5,205 nucleotides of DNA from an uncultured Candidatus Saccharibacteria bacterium (GTDB lineage: Bacteria > Patescibacteriota > Saccharimonadia > Saccharimonadales > Saccharimonadaceae), in the NCBI GenBank assembly GCA_938049075.1, contig CALICZ010000028.1:1-5205 (forward strand), given 5' to 3'. Of this stretch, positions 4,866 to 5,205 are shown piece by piece. Each line of letters begins with the position of its first letter. Positions within the stretch are counted from its first letter, which is position 1. Both the position numbers and the translations under genes were made by a program. The notes beneath the pieces were generated by a model that was not told the origin of the DNA, did no database searches, and saw only the letters and a program-made list of their open reading frames with translations.

Positions 4866-5205
4866 CTAGCCCTGTGTAAACAGCCCTTCCAGCTGCTCGC
4901 CCAGCCGCACGATGTCGCTGCGCTCGCCGCTGCTCACACCAGCGAGTGCCCAGGTGTTGGCGGCAATGAATTCACGCGCTACAGCATTCATCTGCTCGAG
5001 GGTTGTGCCTTTGATCTCTTGTGGCACCTTGGCATAGTCCTTCACATAGCCATCCCAGAAGAAGCGGCTGGTGTAGAATCCACTAATCTGTGCTACTGTT
5101 TGCGCTCCCATTTGGTAACGCCCCAGGCCATAGGATTTGGCTGCCTCAAGCTCCGCCTCGGTAATCTCACCACGCAGCACCGCTTGGAGCTCACTGACAA
5201 TCAAA
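4866..5205 (-). CDS. M16 family peptidase, C-terminal fragment (cut by window edge)
   Basis: Only the last 112 complete codons are visible. The frame enters from the right edge, and its first full codon is TTG inside the gene, not a start. The sequence matches the end of the C-terminal M16 domain. A helix containing IVSELQAVLRGEITEAELEAAK corresponds to the typical 'el..l....it..EL..aK' segment. It is followed by YGLGRYQMG, the helical region around FYTSRFFWDGYVKDYAKVPQ, and then the final TTLEQMNAVAREFIAANTWALAGVS segment, where the family usually has 'vT.edv...a..y....'. M16 enzymes are zinc peptidases related to pitrilysin and processing peptidases. The inverted zinc motif HxxEH belongs to the N-terminal domain outside the window, so I cannot tell whether this protein is catalytic or a non-catalytic partner. 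The stop is TAG. Confidence 0.82.
   Translation of the reverse strand, partial: LIVSELQAVLRGEITEAELEAAKSYGLGRYQMGAQTVAQISGFYTSRFFWDGYVKDYAKVPQEIKGTTLEQMNAVAREFIAANTWALAGVSSGERSDIVRLGEQLEGLFTQG

Overview
The window is ordinary chromosomal DNA from a bacterium. All four confidently named genes lie on the minus strand: peptide chain release factor 2 (prfB), an HtpX-like M48 zinc metalloprotease, MurD (UDP-MurNAc-L-Ala:D-Glu ligase), and the C-terminal end of an M16-family peptidase that runs off the right edge. A fifth minus-strand gene codes for a 96-residue protein that I do not recognise. The protein style (MurD with GTKGKGTT and DDSIATTP variants, RF2 with a GGKGGQG variant, small stand-alone transcription units) suggests the Candidate Phyla Radiation/Patescibacteria, perhaps Saccharibacteria. 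That is an impression from family resemblance; nothing in the window proves it. The reading frames are full length with no in-frame TGA, and an RF2 gene is present, so the standard code (UGA = stop) is supported over the UGA = Gly code of Gracilibacteria/Absconditabacteria.

Layout from left to right: a 48-base tail downstream of prfB; prfB (49-1134); a 351-base gap with the prfB promoter and a back-to-back plus-strand extended -10 promoter; the M48 protease (1486-2448); a 217-base gap with its promoter and a dyad; murD (2666-4012); a 372-base gap with the murD promoter and only weak micro-ORFs; the 96-residue orphan (4385-4675); a 190-base AT-rich gap with its promoter, an 18-bp perfect palindrome and T-runs; and the partial M16 peptidase (4866-5205). 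The genes are co-directional but spaced by about 190-370 bases. The orphan and the three complete named genes each have a promoter-like box in front, so they look like separate transcription units rather than one operon.

The most interesting structural signal is that prfB and murD share the same arrangement: a perfect TATAAT, exactly six bases, then the ATG that best fits the family N-terminus, with no Shine-Dalgarno sequence. This predicts leaderless mRNAs starting at the A of the start codon. The M48 and orphan genes instead have 5' leaders with Shine-Dalgarno-like sequences. The genes have unrelated jobs: translation termination, membrane protein quality control, peptidoglycan precursor synthesis and peptide cleavage. 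I see no mobile element, CRISPR array, tRNA, rRNA, defence cassette or other clearly novel multi-gene system.
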